From an uncultured Lachnospiraceae bacterium (GTDB lineage: Bacteria; Bacillota; Clostridia; Lachnospirales; Lachnospiraceae): DNA of 64,000 nucleotides. A program made the translations under genes and the position numbers. The notes beneath the pieces were generated by a model. The model was not told the DNA's origin, did no database searches, and saw only the letters and a list, made by a program, of their open reading frames with translations. Of this stretch, positions 8,359 to 17,162 are shown one piece after another; the first letter of the stretch is position 1, and every line of letters starts with the position of its first letter. Where the stretch lies: NCBI GenBank assembly GCA_910579615.1, contig CAJTUA010000001.1:254717-318716 (forward strand). The letters run 5' to 3'.

Positions 8359-9603
8359 TTACAGTGTATGGAAAATCTCACCAGGCACATACGCCTGCAC
8401 AAAAATACCGTCCTCGCGGTACTCCTCCTTGAAAAGCTGCCCGTATTTGCGAATCAGGGCAAGCTTGCCCGCATCCTCGTAGGAAAACAATTTTTCCACA
8501 AGCTGTCTGTTCCCCCTTAACACCTCGCCGATGACAGAAAGCAGTTCCGGGATGCCCTCCCCGGTTTTTGCTGATATCTTTACCGACATATCTGACTTCA
8601 AATCCTTGATGACCCTCTCCGAAGAAACCAAGTCCTGCTTGTTAAAGACCGTGATGATTGTTTTGTCCTTGATTCCTAGCTGGCGCAGGGTCTCATACAC
8701 CACATACATCTGCGCTTCCGCCTCGTCACTGGAGGCATCGACAACATGCAGGATAATATCCGAATATTTCGCCTCCTCTAAGGTTGAGCGGAACGCATCA
8801 ATCAAATGGTGCGGCAGCTTGCGGATAAATCCTACCGTGTCCGTCAAAAGAAGCTCCTCACCGCTCTCAAGCTTTACATTGCGCGTGGTCGGGTCAAGCG
8901 TCGCAAACAGCATATTTTCCGAGAGCACCCCCGCATCCGTCAGGTAATTCAAAAGCGTCGATTTCCCCGCATTCGTATAGCCGACAATCGCCGCCACAGG
9001 AACCGGGCTTTTGCTGCGCAGGGAGCGCGCCACCTCACGGTTTTTCTTCACATCGGCAAGCTCTTTGTTTAGCTGCCCAATCCGGTCCTTAATCAACCGC
9101 CTGTCCATCTCAAGCTTTTTCTCGCCAGGTCCTCTTGTGCCAATCCCGGCACCGAGCCTTGAGAGCGCGTCATGCATCCCAATCAGCCTTGTCTGGCGGT
9201 ATTTAAGCTGCGCCAGTTCAACCTGTATTTTCCCCTCGCGCGTCACCGCATGCTGCGCAAAAATGTCAAGAATCAGCATTGTCCTATCCATTACCTTGCA
9301 GCCAAGCGCCGTCTCAAGATTTTTCATCTGTGCCGGGGAAAGTTCATCGTCACAGATAATGCCTGTCGCAGAAAGCTGTTCCACCATCTGTGCGACCTCT
9401 TCAATTTTCCCCTTCCCGATGTAAGTTCCCGGGTGCACACTCTCCCTGCTCTGGATGATTGTGCCAAGCGTCTGCGCATGCGCCGTCCTCGCCAATTCCT
9501 CAAGCTCCTTTAACGATTCTTCGGTATCATCGTTTTGTGAGGTCTGCACGCCCACCAGAACCACCCTCTCAGCCTCTTCTTTTATTTCAAACAATTCTGC
9601 CAT
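8359..9603 (-). CDS. hflX: Ribosome-associated GTPase HflX
   Basis: A 414-residue HflX. The N-terminal domain contains GIICDDELSPAQ and the glycine-rich GPGEKKLEMDRR linker typical of HflX; the G domain follows with Walker A GYTNAGKST (G1), DPTTRN (G2 region), DTVGFI (G3) and NKQD (G4). Family knowledge: HflX binds 50S/70S ribosomes, splits stalled ribosomes and can rescue heat-damaged ones. The start at 9603 has AGGAGA upstream. Between it and the upstream TPR gene lie two tandem copies of a hairpin repeat, the nearer one beginning 24 nt before the start codon, which could form the 5' UTR or separate it from the preceding operon. Confidence 0.95.
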   Translation of the reverse strand: MAELFEIKEEAERVVLVGVQTSQNDDTEESLKELEELARTAHAQTLGTIIQSRESVHPGTYIGKGKIEEVAQMVEQLSATGIICDDELSPAQMKNLETALGCKVMDRTMLILDIFAQHAVTREGKIQVELAQLKYRQTRLIGMHDALSRLGAGIGTRGPGEKKLEMDRRLIKDRIGQLNKELADVKKNREVARSLRSKSPVPVAAIVGYTNAGKSTLLNYLTDAGVLSENMLFATLDPTTRNVKLESGEELLLTDTVGFIRKLPHHLIDAFRSTLEEAKYSDIILHVVDASSDEAEAQMYVVYETLRQLGIKDKTIITVFNKQDLVSSERVIKDLKSDMSVKISAKTGEGIPELLSVIGEVLRGNRQLVEKLFSYEDAGKLALIRKYGQLFKEEYREDGIFVQAYVPGEIFHTL

Positions 9604-9619
9604 TTTTTTCTCCTATCTT

Positions 9620-9834
9620 AGTTCCACATATCCCCTCCCAACCCCACATCCACAGAGGGCTTTTCTCTCCGTTTCACTCCGCGAAAATCCCTCCGGGGTT
9701 GTACGGGGATATGCTGGTTCTTAGTTCCACATATCCCCTCCCAACCCCACATCCACAGAGGGCTTTTCTCTCCGTTTCACTCCGCGAAAATCCCTCTGGG
9801 GGTTGTACGGGGATATGCTGTTTCTTAGTTCCAC
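9620..9834 (-). repeat. Hairpin repeat element R1, two tandem copies (103-bp period)
   Basis: Two nearly identical copies have outer arms CATATCCCC and GGGGATATG at 9627-9713 and 9730-9817; a third left flank (TTAGTTCCAC) follows at about 9825. Inside each, CAACCCC pairs with GGGGTTG and GAGGG with CCCTC, so almost the whole unit folds into one long hairpin. Between copies the changes are few (for example cctccgggg versus cctctggggg). The same architecture occurs at R2, R3 and R4. Read in the direction of hflX, the hairpin ends 24 nt before the hflX start and is followed by GGAACTAAGATAGGAGA, which includes the ribosome binding site. Confidence 0.85.
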
Positions 9835-9840
9835 TTTTGC

Positions 9841-11067
9841 TTATTCTACGACCTGGCGTAAAAATTCATACTCCTTATGCGCTTCCTCGTACTCCGCATC
9901 CTGCGGTGTCACGTAATCCGCAAGGTACTGCTCCATCCTCTCGTAAGCCCCGGCATAATCCCCCTGCTTTTCCAGAAGCGTAATATAAAGCTTGTCCTGC
10001 CGGCGCTTGTAGGCCTGCTCCTGTTTTTCCTCAAGCTTCCTGTAATACTGCACCGCCCCGGAAGTATCCCCTGTTGCAAGCAGGCAGACCGCCATCTGGT
10101 AATAAAGTTCCGCGCTGTTTACCCCTTTCTGCTCAAGCACACGCAGGGACTGTGCCGCCTGTCCATACGCCTCCTGCCCAATATACAGCTGCGCGAGATA
10201 ATATCTTGCCTGCAGCACACCCTTATCCGCCAGATATCCGAACGATTTCGCCGCCGCGTCATAGTCCCCGATTGAAAAAGAAGCAATCGCCCCCGCAAGG
10301 ACTTCCTCATCGCCGCTTGGCTCCATCGCCGCAATCGCCGCCGAAACTTCCGCCGCTTCCTCCCCGCGTCCAAGTGCCTGCAATGCCATAAGCTTCCCAA
10401 GAAGTGTTCCCATTCTGGTATCCCCCGCCGCAATCGCCGCGTCAAAGTCAGCAAGCGCCGCCTCATAAGCGCCTTCCTCCATCCAAAGGTCCGCGCGCAT
10501 CCGGAACAAATCCGCAGACTCCCCATAATCCCTGAGAAGACCATCGCACATCTCCCGCGCCTGCGCAAGCTCGCCCTGTGCGCGGTAACGCTCAAGGAGT
10601 GCTGCATTTACCTGTACCATATAGCTCCGGATATCCTCGTCTAGCTCTTGCAGATACGGAATCTGCAGGGCGGCGTAAAAGCAGGAAAGCGCCTTTTCCT
10701 CCTCCTCTGCAAGATAGTACGCAATCCCCGCGCCGCGGTACGCACTTTTATTATTCTCCTGTACCATATCAAATTCTTTGTCGAGGATAACCCGCTCAAA
10801 GCTCTGCGCCGCCTTTGTATAATCCGCAAGCGCTATCAGGGTAAAGCCATAATACAGGTAATATTCCGCCCTGTCTCCATTTTCCGAAATTGCCTGCTCG
10901 AAATACTGCGCTGCTTCCCGGTATGCCCCTTTCCCATACGCCTCCACCCCGCGCTCATACTCCTTCTCACCGGTTCGAAAACCACAGCCGCAGCCAAGCA
11001 AAAGCAAAAAGACTGCCGTCAGCGCAAAGCAGCACTTCTGGCTCTTTGCCAAAATCCCCACATTCAT
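9841..11067 (-). CDS. TPR-repeat lipoprotein
   Basis: A 408-residue protein with a lipoprotein signal (hydrophobic FALTAVFLLLLGCG, lipobox Cys at about residue 26) followed by tetratricopeptide repeats through the length, for example EYERGVEAYGKGAYREAAQY, AAQSFERVI, and YYQMAVCLLATGDTSGAVQY. It should be anchored to the outer face of the membrane and act as a protein-interaction scaffold. Its ATG overlaps the mnmA stop as ATGA, so it is co-translated with the cysteine desulfurase and MnmA. That pairing does not reveal a function. No catalytic domain is visible. Confidence 0.85.
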   Translation of the reverse strand: MNVGILAKSQKCCFALTAVFLLLLGCGCGFRTGEKEYERGVEAYGKGAYREAAQYFEQAISENGDRAEYYLYYGFTLIALADYTKAAQSFERVILDKEFDMVQENNKSAYRGAGIAYYLAEEEEKALSCFYAALQIPYLQELDEDIRSYMVQVNAALLERYRAQGELAQAREMCDGLLRDYGESADLFRMRADLWMEEGAYEAALADFDAAIAAGDTRMGTLLGKLMALQALGRGEEAAEVSAAIAAMEPSGDEEVLAGAIASFSIGDYDAAAKSFGYLADKGVLQARYYLAQLYIGQEAYGQAAQSLRVLEQKGVNSAELYYQMAVCLLATGDTSGAVQYYRKLEEKQEQAYKRRQDKLYITLLEKQGDYAGAYERMEQYLADYVTPQDAEYEEAHKEYEFLRQVVE

Positions 11068-12227
11068 CCAAGACCTCCCTTTACATCATCGGTCTTTCCG
11101 TCCCCCATGCACATTTTTTTATCCCCTTCATTTCCTGCGGGCACACCTTGCACAATCGTTCCACCTCCAAGGACATACTCGCCCTCATAAAACACGATTG
11201 CCTGCCCCGGCGTGACGGCGCGCTGCTCCTGCAAAAACTCACAGTACACCGCATCCTCCCCCCGCATATACAGGCGGGCGGGCGCTCCCTTATGGTTGTA
11301 GCGAATCTTTGCTGTTACTAAGATGCCGTCCTGTATCCCCTCCTGACTCATGAAATTTAACTGCTTTGCCAAAGCCCCCTTTGCAAAAATCTCCCTGCCG
11401 TAGCCTAAGACCACCTCGTTTTCCTGCGGGCGGATTTCAAGCACAAACGCCGGCTCTTTCAGCGAAAGCCCTAACCCCTTCCTCTGGCCGACCGTGTAAT
11501 GGATAATCCCTTTGTGCCGCCCCATCACATTCCCCTGCCTGTCCACAAAATTGCCGGGCAAAAACTCTTTCCCCATATAACCCTCAATAAAACCCGCATA
11601 ATCATTATCCTCGACAAAACAAATCTCCTGGCTGTCCGGCTTGTTTGCCACGGGAAGCCCCGCCTGGTGCGCAAGCTCCCGCACCGCCTGCTTTGTGTAT
11701 TCCCCCACCGGCATAAGTGTGCGCGCAAGCTGCTCCTGCGTAAGATTGTAAAGCGCATAGGTCTGGTCCTTGTCCGCCGTGACGGAGGCGCGCAGAGTAT
11801 AACGGCCATTTCCAAGCCGCTCAAGGCGCGCGTAATGCCCAGTCGCAATATAGTCCGCGCCAATCCCGATGGCGCGGTGCAAAAGCGCCTCCCACTTCAC
11901 ATGGCGGTTGCAGGCAATACACGGGTTCGGTGTCCGCCCCGCCGCGTATTCCTGCACAAAATAATCAATCACATTCTGCTTAAATTCCCGCCGGAAATTC
12001 ATCACATAATGCGGGATGCCAAGTTCCATGCAAACGCGCCTTGCATCCTCCACCGCGCGCAGGCCGCAGCAGCCGCCCTCGCGCTCGTCCTCAAACACAT
12101 CCCGCTCCTGCCATATCTGCATCGTGACCCCAATCACCTCATATCCCGCCTCTTTGAGCAGGTATGCTGCCACCGATGAATCCACCCCTCCTGACATGCC
12201 AACCACAACGCTTCCTCTCATACGCAT
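11064..12227 (-). CDS. mnmA: tRNA-specific 2-thiouridylase MnmA
   Basis: An MnmA of about 387 residues that adds sulfur to U34 of tRNAs for Lys, Glu and Gln. Visible are the PP-loop VVVGMSGGVDSSVAAYLL, the catalytic Cys in NPCIACNRHVKW and the second active-site Cys in SQEICFVEDNDY, which forms the persulfide or disulfide. Start choice is uncertain: GTG at 12251 overlaps the preceding stop (GTGA), and ATGs at 12239, 12227 and 12221 follow; AAGGAGA just before 12227 favours 12227 or 12221. The sulfur donor is presumably the cysteine desulfurase encoded directly upstream in the same operon. Confidence 0.95.
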   Translation of the reverse strand: MRMRGSVVVGMSGGVDSSVAAYLLKEAGYEVIGVTMQIWQERDVFEDEREGGCCGLRAVEDARRVCMELGIPHYVMNFRREFKQNVIDYFVQEYAAGRTPNPCIACNRHVKWEALLHRAIGIGADYIATGHYARLERLGNGRYTLRASVTADKDQTYALYNLTQEQLARTLMPVGEYTKQAVRELAHQAGLPVANKPDSQEICFVEDNDYAGFIEGYMGKEFLPGNFVDRQGNVMGRHKGIIHYTVGQRKGLGLSLKEPAFVLEIRPQENEVVLGYGREIFAKGALAKQLNFMSQEGIQDGILVTAKIRYNHKGAPARLYMRGEDAVYCEFLQEQRAVTPGQAIVFYEGEYVLGGGTIVQGVPAGNEGDKKMCMGDGKTDDVKGGLG

Positions 12228-12247
12228 CTTCTCCTTCATCTTTCCAC

Positions 12248-13453
12248 TCACCGCAAATCCCCCGCCCCTTTTGCGTTTTTCACATGGATTTCCTCATAAA
12301 ACGGCGACATATCCCTCAGTTTTGCCACAATTTCCTCCATCTTATCAATTACAAAATCGATTTCTTCCTTCGTCGTTTCATGCGAGAGCGTAAAGCGGAT
12401 GGCACCGTGCGCAACCTCCTCCGGCAGACCAAGCGCCATCAGCACATGCGACGGCTCAAGCGAACCCGCCGTGCACGCCGACCCGCTTGAAGCACAGATG
12501 CCCTGCATATCAAGCATGATAAGCAGCGACTCCCCCTCCACGAACTGAAAACTAAAATTCACGTTGTTCGGCAGGCGGTTCTTCCTGCTGCCATTGACCC
12601 GCACATACGGGATGCGGCGGCACACTTCGTCCATAAAATAATCCCGCAGGGCACTCTGCCGCGCCGCGCGCTCCTGCATGGTCTCCTTCGCTTCATGTGC
12701 TGCCTGGCCAAACCCCACAATCCCCGGAAGGTTTTCCGTCCCGGCTCTTCTGCCCCGTTCCTGTCCGCCCCCGTGAATCATGGCAGGCAGCGGGATGCCC
12801 TGCCGCACATACAAAAATCCGATTCCCTTTGGACCGCATAGCTTATGTCCGCTCGCCGCCATCATATCGATATTCATCGCATGGACATTTAGCGGAATAT
12901 GCCCGAATGCCTGCACCGCGTCCGTATGGAAATAAATCCCGCGCTCCCTTGCAAGCTGTCCGATTTCGGCAATCGGCTGAATCGTTCCAATTTCATTGTT
13001 CGCCGCCATCACAGAAATCAGCACCGTCTCCGAAGAAACCGCCCGGCGCAGCTCCTGCATCTTCACAATCCCGTTTTCGTCCACACCGATATAGCTTACC
13101 CGCCACCCTTTCTTTTCCAGCCATTCACAGGCGTGCAGTACCGCATGGTGCTCAATCTTTGTCGTAATAATATGCTTCCCCTTACTGCCAAGCGCCTCCG
13201 CAATCCCGCACAACGCCCAGTTGTCCGCCTCCGAGCCCCCTGATGTAAAATAAATTTCGGACGGCTCACATCCAATCAGTGCCGCGATTTCCTCCCGCGC
13301 CGTCACCAGCGCCTTCTTGCTCTGCATCGAAAATTCGTAAATACTGGAAGGATTCCCGTATCTCTCACGAAAATATGGCAGCATCGCCGCAAGCACCCCT
13401 TCGCTCACCCTTGTCGTTGCCGCATTGTCCAGATAAATCAATTCCCCCATCAT
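12248..13453 (-). CDS. Cysteine desulfurase (NifS/IscS type)
   Basis: A PLP-dependent cysteine desulfurase of about 401 residues. It starts MMGELIYLDNAATTRVSEGV, a typical family N-terminus; the PLP lysine is in ASGHKLCGPKGIGF and the persulfide-forming Cys in the extended loop SSGSACTAGSLEPSHV, which marks the group I (NifS/IscS) type. Start 13453 is preferred over a longer frame because of the conserved N-terminus and AAGG upstream. No iscU-like scaffold gene is adjacent. Its coupling to mnmA (4-nt GTGA overlap if the distal mnmA start is used) indicates that it supplies sulfur for tRNA thiolation, though it may also serve Fe-S assembly. Confidence 0.93.
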   Translation of the reverse strand: MMGELIYLDNAATTRVSEGVLAAMLPYFRERYGNPSSIYEFSMQSKKALVTAREEIAALIGCEPSEIYFTSGGSEADNWALCGIAEALGSKGKHIITTKIEHHAVLHACEWLEKKGWRVSYIGVDENGIVKMQELRRAVSSETVLISVMAANNEIGTIQPIAEIGQLARERGIYFHTDAVQAFGHIPLNVHAMNIDMMAASGHKLCGPKGIGFLYVRQGIPLPAMIHGGGQERGRRAGTENLPGIVGFGQAAHEAKETMQERAARQSALRDYFMDEVCRRIPYVRVNGSRKNRLPNNVNFSFQFVEGESLLIMLDMQGICASSGSACTAGSLEPSHVLMALGLPEEVAHGAIRFTLSHETTKEEIDFVIDKMEEIVAKLRDMSPFYEEIHVKNAKGAGDLR

Positions 13454-13631
13454 AAACGCCATCCTTCCCCTGCTCTTTCTCCACATTCCGCTAAGGCTTT
13501 TTGCCTGTGCGGACCCCTTTCCACAATATATGCAGCAGCTTTTTTAATTTTCCTTCCCCACAAGTTTTTATGGTGCTTTTGCCGCCGCGCAAAAACAGTA
13601 GGATAATTCAATTAAATTAAATTATACCGCA

Positions 13632-13660
13632 TTGTTCCTTTTCTTGCAAGCTGTTATAAT
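13632..13660 (+). promoter_or_regulatory. Sigma-70-type promoter of the GH43 operon
   Basis: TTGTTC at 13632-13637 and a perfect TATAAT at 13655-13660 are separated by 17 bp, about 35 bp before the first GH43 start codon. Directly upstream, at about 13603-13626, is an AT-rich near-palindrome (AATTCAATTAAATTAAATT) that could be an UP element or an operator; no sugar-responsive regulator gene is adjacent. Confidence 0.6.
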
Positions 13661-13694
13661 TTATGCAATACATTTACCAAAAACGGAGGTTTCC

Positions 13695-15440
13695 ATGCAT
13701 TACAAAATTTTAAAACAAAAGGGGAAGGCAATCTTTTTCGCCGCAGCCCTTGTGCTTGGCTGCAAAGCCCAGTCCGGCTGTGGTACCCCTTCCAAGCAGC
13801 CAGATTCCCCACCGCTGAATACAATCCCCGCACAGGGCACACCATCGCTGCCCGCACAGGATACACCGCTGCCAACATCCAGTACCGATACCGGCGACAC
13901 CTTAGCCCCAACCCAAAACCCATCCAAAGGAGATGATGATATGAACACAAACACAGATGCACTCGCCGCAAAATTTGACGGCATCACCCTCGCAGAAGGT
14001 TACAAAAAAGCACTCCATAACAACCCTGTTATGACGCAGCGCTTCGGCGCGGATCCGTATGCCCTCGTCTATGACGGCAGGGTTTACCTCTACATGACCG
14101 GGGATATCTTCGAATATGAAGCAACCGGGGAAATCAAATCCAATTCCTACGGAAAAATCCAGTCCATCTGTGTCCTTTCCTCTGCCGACCTTGTCAACTG
14201 GACGGACCACGGAACCATCTACGCCGCCGGGCGTGACGGCGCTGCTACCTGGGCGAACAATTCGTGGGCGCCTGCTGCCGCCTGCAAGGAAATTGACGGC
14301 AAAATGAAGTTTTTCCTGTATTTTGCTAACAGCGCCGGAGGCATCGGCGTCCTGAGCGCGGATTCCCCGGTTGGACCGTTTACCGACCCGCTTGGAACTG
14401 CACTGATTTCCCGCTCCACTGAAAACTGCAGTGATGTCACATGGCTCTTTGACCCCGCCGTGCTTGTCGATGACGACGGGCGCGCCTACCTCTATTTTGG
14501 CGGCGGTATCCCGGGGGAGGAATACGCCCACCCAAACACAGCGCGCGCCGTGGAACTTGGCGAAGATATGACCAGCATCGTCGGCACCCCGGTTTCCATC
14601 GATGCACCGTATCTGTTTGAGGATTCCGGCATTAACAAAATCGGGGATACCTATTACTATTCCTACTGCACAAACTGGAATGTCGATGAGGGCGGCGCGG
14701 CAGAATATGGCATCAGAAATGCGCATATCGCCTATATGACCAGCGATTCCCCGCTCGGACCGTTCACCTTCAAAGGCTCCATCATGAAAAACCCGGGGGA
14801 ATTTTTCGGCTGCTACGGCAACAACCACCACTGCATGTTTGAATTTAACGGCCAATGGTATATGACCTACCACACACAGGTGTTAGAGCGCAGCATGGGG
14901 TTTGACAAGGGGTACCGCTGCACCCAGATTGATACGGTCACGGTCGGCGGGGATGGCACAATTGCCCCGGTTACCATGACAAAGGCGGGCGTTATCAGCA
15001 CAGGATATTTAAACCCTTATGAAAAAGTGGAGGCGGAAACCATGCAGAGCATGGGAGGCATAGAAACGACGCAGCACGGCCCACAAAGCACGTATTTTGG
15101 CTCCGGCAACATGGTTGTTACAGGAATAAAGACAGGTTCCTGGCTTATGGTATCCGGCGTGGATTTCGGGGAAGCGGATGCCGGCAACACCGTTTCCTCC
15201 AGCAATGCAATGACCTTTACTGCAAGCGTGCGCGCACAGGAAGGTGCATACGGCATCATCAAGGTGTGTCTTGATTCCCCGGACAATGAAGCAATTGCTT
15301 TCCTTGAAATCACGCCGGACGGCACGGGGGACTTCCGCGAACAAAGCTGCGCGCTTACTGCCCCGGTTTTTGGTTCCCACAAGCTCTGCCTCGTATTTTA
15401 CGGGGAGGACTATGACTTGGACTACTGGTATTTCCAGTAA
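13695..15440 (+). CDS. Secreted GH43 glycosidase with CBM6 (arabinoxylan-active, XynD-like)
   Basis: A 581-residue lipoprotein glycosidase. Residues 1-23 form a signal with a lipobox-like VLGC (Cys 23); residues 24-90 are a Pro/Thr/Ser-rich linker. The GH43 five-bladed propeller follows: catalytic-base Asp 120 in RFGADPYALVYDG, LFDPAVLVDDDGRAYLYFGG, and a likely acid Glu in YLFEDSGINKIGD. From about residue 440 a CBM6-like beta-sandwich begins (EKVEAETM, GSWLMVSGVDFG). Family knowledge: this arrangement is typical of arabinoxylan arabinofuranohydrolases and some xylanases. ACGGAGGT four bases before ATG 13695 fixes the start. The second GH43 gene follows after 35 nt. Confidence 0.88.
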   Translation: MHYKILKQKGKAIFFAAALVLGCKAQSGCGTPSKQPDSPPLNTIPAQGTPSLPAQDTPLPTSSTDTGDTLAPTQNPSKGDDDMNTNTDALAAKFDGITLAEGYKKALHNNPVMTQRFGADPYALVYDGRVYLYMTGDIFEYEATGEIKSNSYGKIQSICVLSSADLVNWTDHGTIYAAGRDGAATWANNSWAPAAACKEIDGKMKFFLYFANSAGGIGVLSADSPVGPFTDPLGTALISRSTENCSDVTWLFDPAVLVDDDGRAYLYFGGGIPGEEYAHPNTARAVELGEDMTSIVGTPVSIDAPYLFEDSGINKIGDTYYYSYCTNWNVDEGGAAEYGIRNAHIAYMTSDSPLGPFTFKGSIMKNPGEFFGCYGNNHHCMFEFNGQWYMTYHTQVLERSMGFDKGYRCTQIDTVTVGGDGTIAPVTMTKAGVISTGYLNPYEKVEAETMQSMGGIETTQHGPQSTYFGSGNMVVTGIKTGSWLMVSGVDFGEADAGNTVSSSNAMTFTASVRAQEGAYGIIKVCLDSPDNEAIAFLEITPDGTGDFREQSCALTAPVFGSHKLCLVFYGEDYDLDYWYFQ

Positions 15441-15475
15441 GAACGCCACACATTTTAAGAAAGGAAACATAGACA

Positions 15476-17071
15476 ATGGCTTTTAATCCCATTTTAAAAC
15501 TTGATTACCCCGATGTTGACGTGATACGTGTGGAAGACACCTATTACATGATTAGCACCACCATGTATTTCATGCCGGGCGGTGTCATTCTGCGCTCCTA
15601 CGACTTAACCCACTGGGAAATTGCCTCCTACGTCTTTGACGCGCACGACGACACGCCCGCAGCGCGCCTTGAGGAAGGTAAGAATATTTATGGGCAGGGG
15701 ATGTGGGCGGCATCCCTGCGCTGCCACAAAGGGATTTTTTATGTCTGCTTTGTCGCGAACGACACGCACAAAACCTACCTCTACCGCGCCGAAAATATCG
15801 AAGGTCCCTGGACAAAGCAGCAGATTGCAGGCTTTTACCACGACTGCTCCCTCCTTTTTGACGATGACGGCCGCACCTATATCGTCTACGGCAACACCGA
15901 TATTTACCTGACGGAGCTAAACGAAGACCTTTCCGCTCCAAAAGAAGGCGGCCTGCACCGTCTGCTTGTCTCCGACAACCGCAGCAAAGTCGGGCTCGGC
16001 TATGAGGGCTCCCATATCTACAAAATCAACGGGAGATATTATCTGTTCCTGATTCACTGGCCGAACCACGGAACGCGCCGCCGCACCGAAGCATGCTTTG
16101 TTTCCGATTCCCTAAACGGCACCTTTGTCGGCAGGGATGTGGTGGATGACGACATGGATTATTTCAATGCGGGCGTCGCACAGGGCGGCATTGTCGATAC
16201 GCCCGACGGACATTGGTACGCAATGCTTTTTCAGGATTACGGTGCGCTTGGGCGCATCCCGGTATTAGTTCCTGTTATCTTCCAAAACGGCTTTCCGGTC
16301 TTTGGGAACCCTTCCACACATTCCGGGAAAGTCCCGAAAAAAGTCAAATCAACGAGCACAAGGCCAGGCTACCACTACGCGCCGCTGTACGGCGGGGATG
16401 ATTTTTGTTACACGCCGGATGCGGATGGGAAATTCCATCTGAAATCCTTCTGGCAGTGGAACCATATCCCGGACAATTCCCTTTGGGGCATCGGCGCACA
16501 CAGCTACAACATCAAGAGCGGGAAGCTTTGCAGCAACCTGACACAGGCGGTCAATACATTGACACAGCGTCTTGTTGGAGGGGTGAGCACCGTAACCGTC
16601 ACATTGGACGGCAGCGGCTTAGCGGACGGCGATTTCGCCGGGTTGTGCGCCCTGCAGGGGTGCTACGCCTTTATCGGATTAACAAAGGAGGCGGGGAAAT
16701 ATTATATTGTAACACACGAGCGAACCCCCGGCACGCCGTCCAATCCCTCCAGCGGCGAAACAAACTATGACAGCACGGAAACCGCAAGAATTTCTGCGGA
16801 CTCCCCATTTGTCACCCTGCGGCTTTGTGCATGCTTTCGCAACATGCAGGATACGGTTGAATTTTCCTATCAGGACCCAGAAAAATATGCCGCCTCTTCC
16901 AAAACGGAGCCGGACATTGCCAGGACCTTTACTTCACTTGGCCAGCCGCACAAGCTCTATTTTATGCTTGACCACTTCACCGGATGCCGGGCAGGGCTTT
17001 TTCTGTATTCCACAAAGACAAGCGGGGGTTCTGCCGCATTTTCCCATTTCTTGTTTGATGCGGAAGAATAA
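15476..17071 (+). CDS. Intracellular GH43 glycosidase (beta-xylosidase/arabinofuranosidase type)
   Basis: A 531-residue protein with no signal peptide, so it should work in the cytoplasm. The N-terminal GH43 propeller carries the base Asp in KLDYPDVDVIRVEDTYYM, a second acidic site in YHDCSLLFDDDGRTYIVYG, and a likely acid Glu in GLGYEGSHIYKING. From about residue 310 onward is a concanavalin-like beta-sandwich domain common in this GH43 group. It would finish hydrolysis of short arabinoxylo- or xylo-oligosaccharides released by the lipoprotein enzyme encoded 35 nt upstream. Exact specificity cannot be decided from sequence. AAAGGAAA precedes the start by 8 nt. Confidence 0.87.
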   Translation: MAFNPILKLDYPDVDVIRVEDTYYMISTTMYFMPGGVILRSYDLTHWEIASYVFDAHDDTPAARLEEGKNIYGQGMWAASLRCHKGIFYVCFVANDTHKTYLYRAENIEGPWTKQQIAGFYHDCSLLFDDDGRTYIVYGNTDIYLTELNEDLSAPKEGGLHRLLVSDNRSKVGLGYEGSHIYKINGRYYLFLIHWPNHGTRRRTEACFVSDSLNGTFVGRDVVDDDMDYFNAGVAQGGIVDTPDGHWYAMLFQDYGALGRIPVLVPVIFQNGFPVFGNPSTHSGKVPKKVKSTSTRPGYHYAPLYGGDDFCYTPDADGKFHLKSFWQWNHIPDNSLWGIGAHSYNIKSGKLCSNLTQAVNTLTQRLVGGVSTVTVTLDGSGLADGDFAGLCALQGCYAFIGLTKEAGKYYIVTHERTPGTPSNPSSGETNYDSTETARISADSPFVTLRLCACFRNMQDTVEFSYQDPEKYAASSKTEPDIARTFTSLGQPHKLYFMLDHFTGCRAGLFLYSTKTSGGSAAFSHFLFDAEE

Positions 17072-17083
17072 AACCGCCGCATA

Positions 17084-17140
17084 ATGCCCCCGCAGCCTTC
17101 ATATACTGATTCCAAACAGGATTGAGGTTGCGGCGGGCAT
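17084..17140 (+). terminator. Hairpin after the second GH43 gene
   Basis: ATGCCCCCGCAGCC (17084-17097) can pair with GGTTGCGGCGGGCAT (17126-17140) with small imperfections. It lies 12 nt past the GH43 stop and before the flippase gene. There is no T-run, so it may be an attenuating or mRNA-protecting hairpin rather than a full terminator. Confidence 0.35.
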
Positions 17141-17144
17141 GATA

Positions 17145-17160
17145 GCCCCTGCAAGGGGGC
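17145..17160 (+). promoter_or_regulatory. Hairpin over the flippase ribosome binding site
   Basis: GCCCCTGCAAGGGGGC forms a small hairpin whose right arm is the only SD-like sequence (AAGGGGG) before ATG 17163. If it folds, it would hide the ribosome binding site and lower translation. No ligand-binding structure is recognised. Confidence 0.35.
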
Positions 17161-17162
17161 AT

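Noticed and set aside
9620..9834. CRISPR array at the tandem repeats
   Set aside because: There are only two long adjacent units with no unique spacers, and no cas genes anywhere in the window.
13902..14873. 323-codon minus-strand frame inside the first GH43 gene
   Set aside because: The plus-strand gene has a signal, linker and clear GH43 and CBM6 motifs; the antisense frame is a codon-bias shadow.
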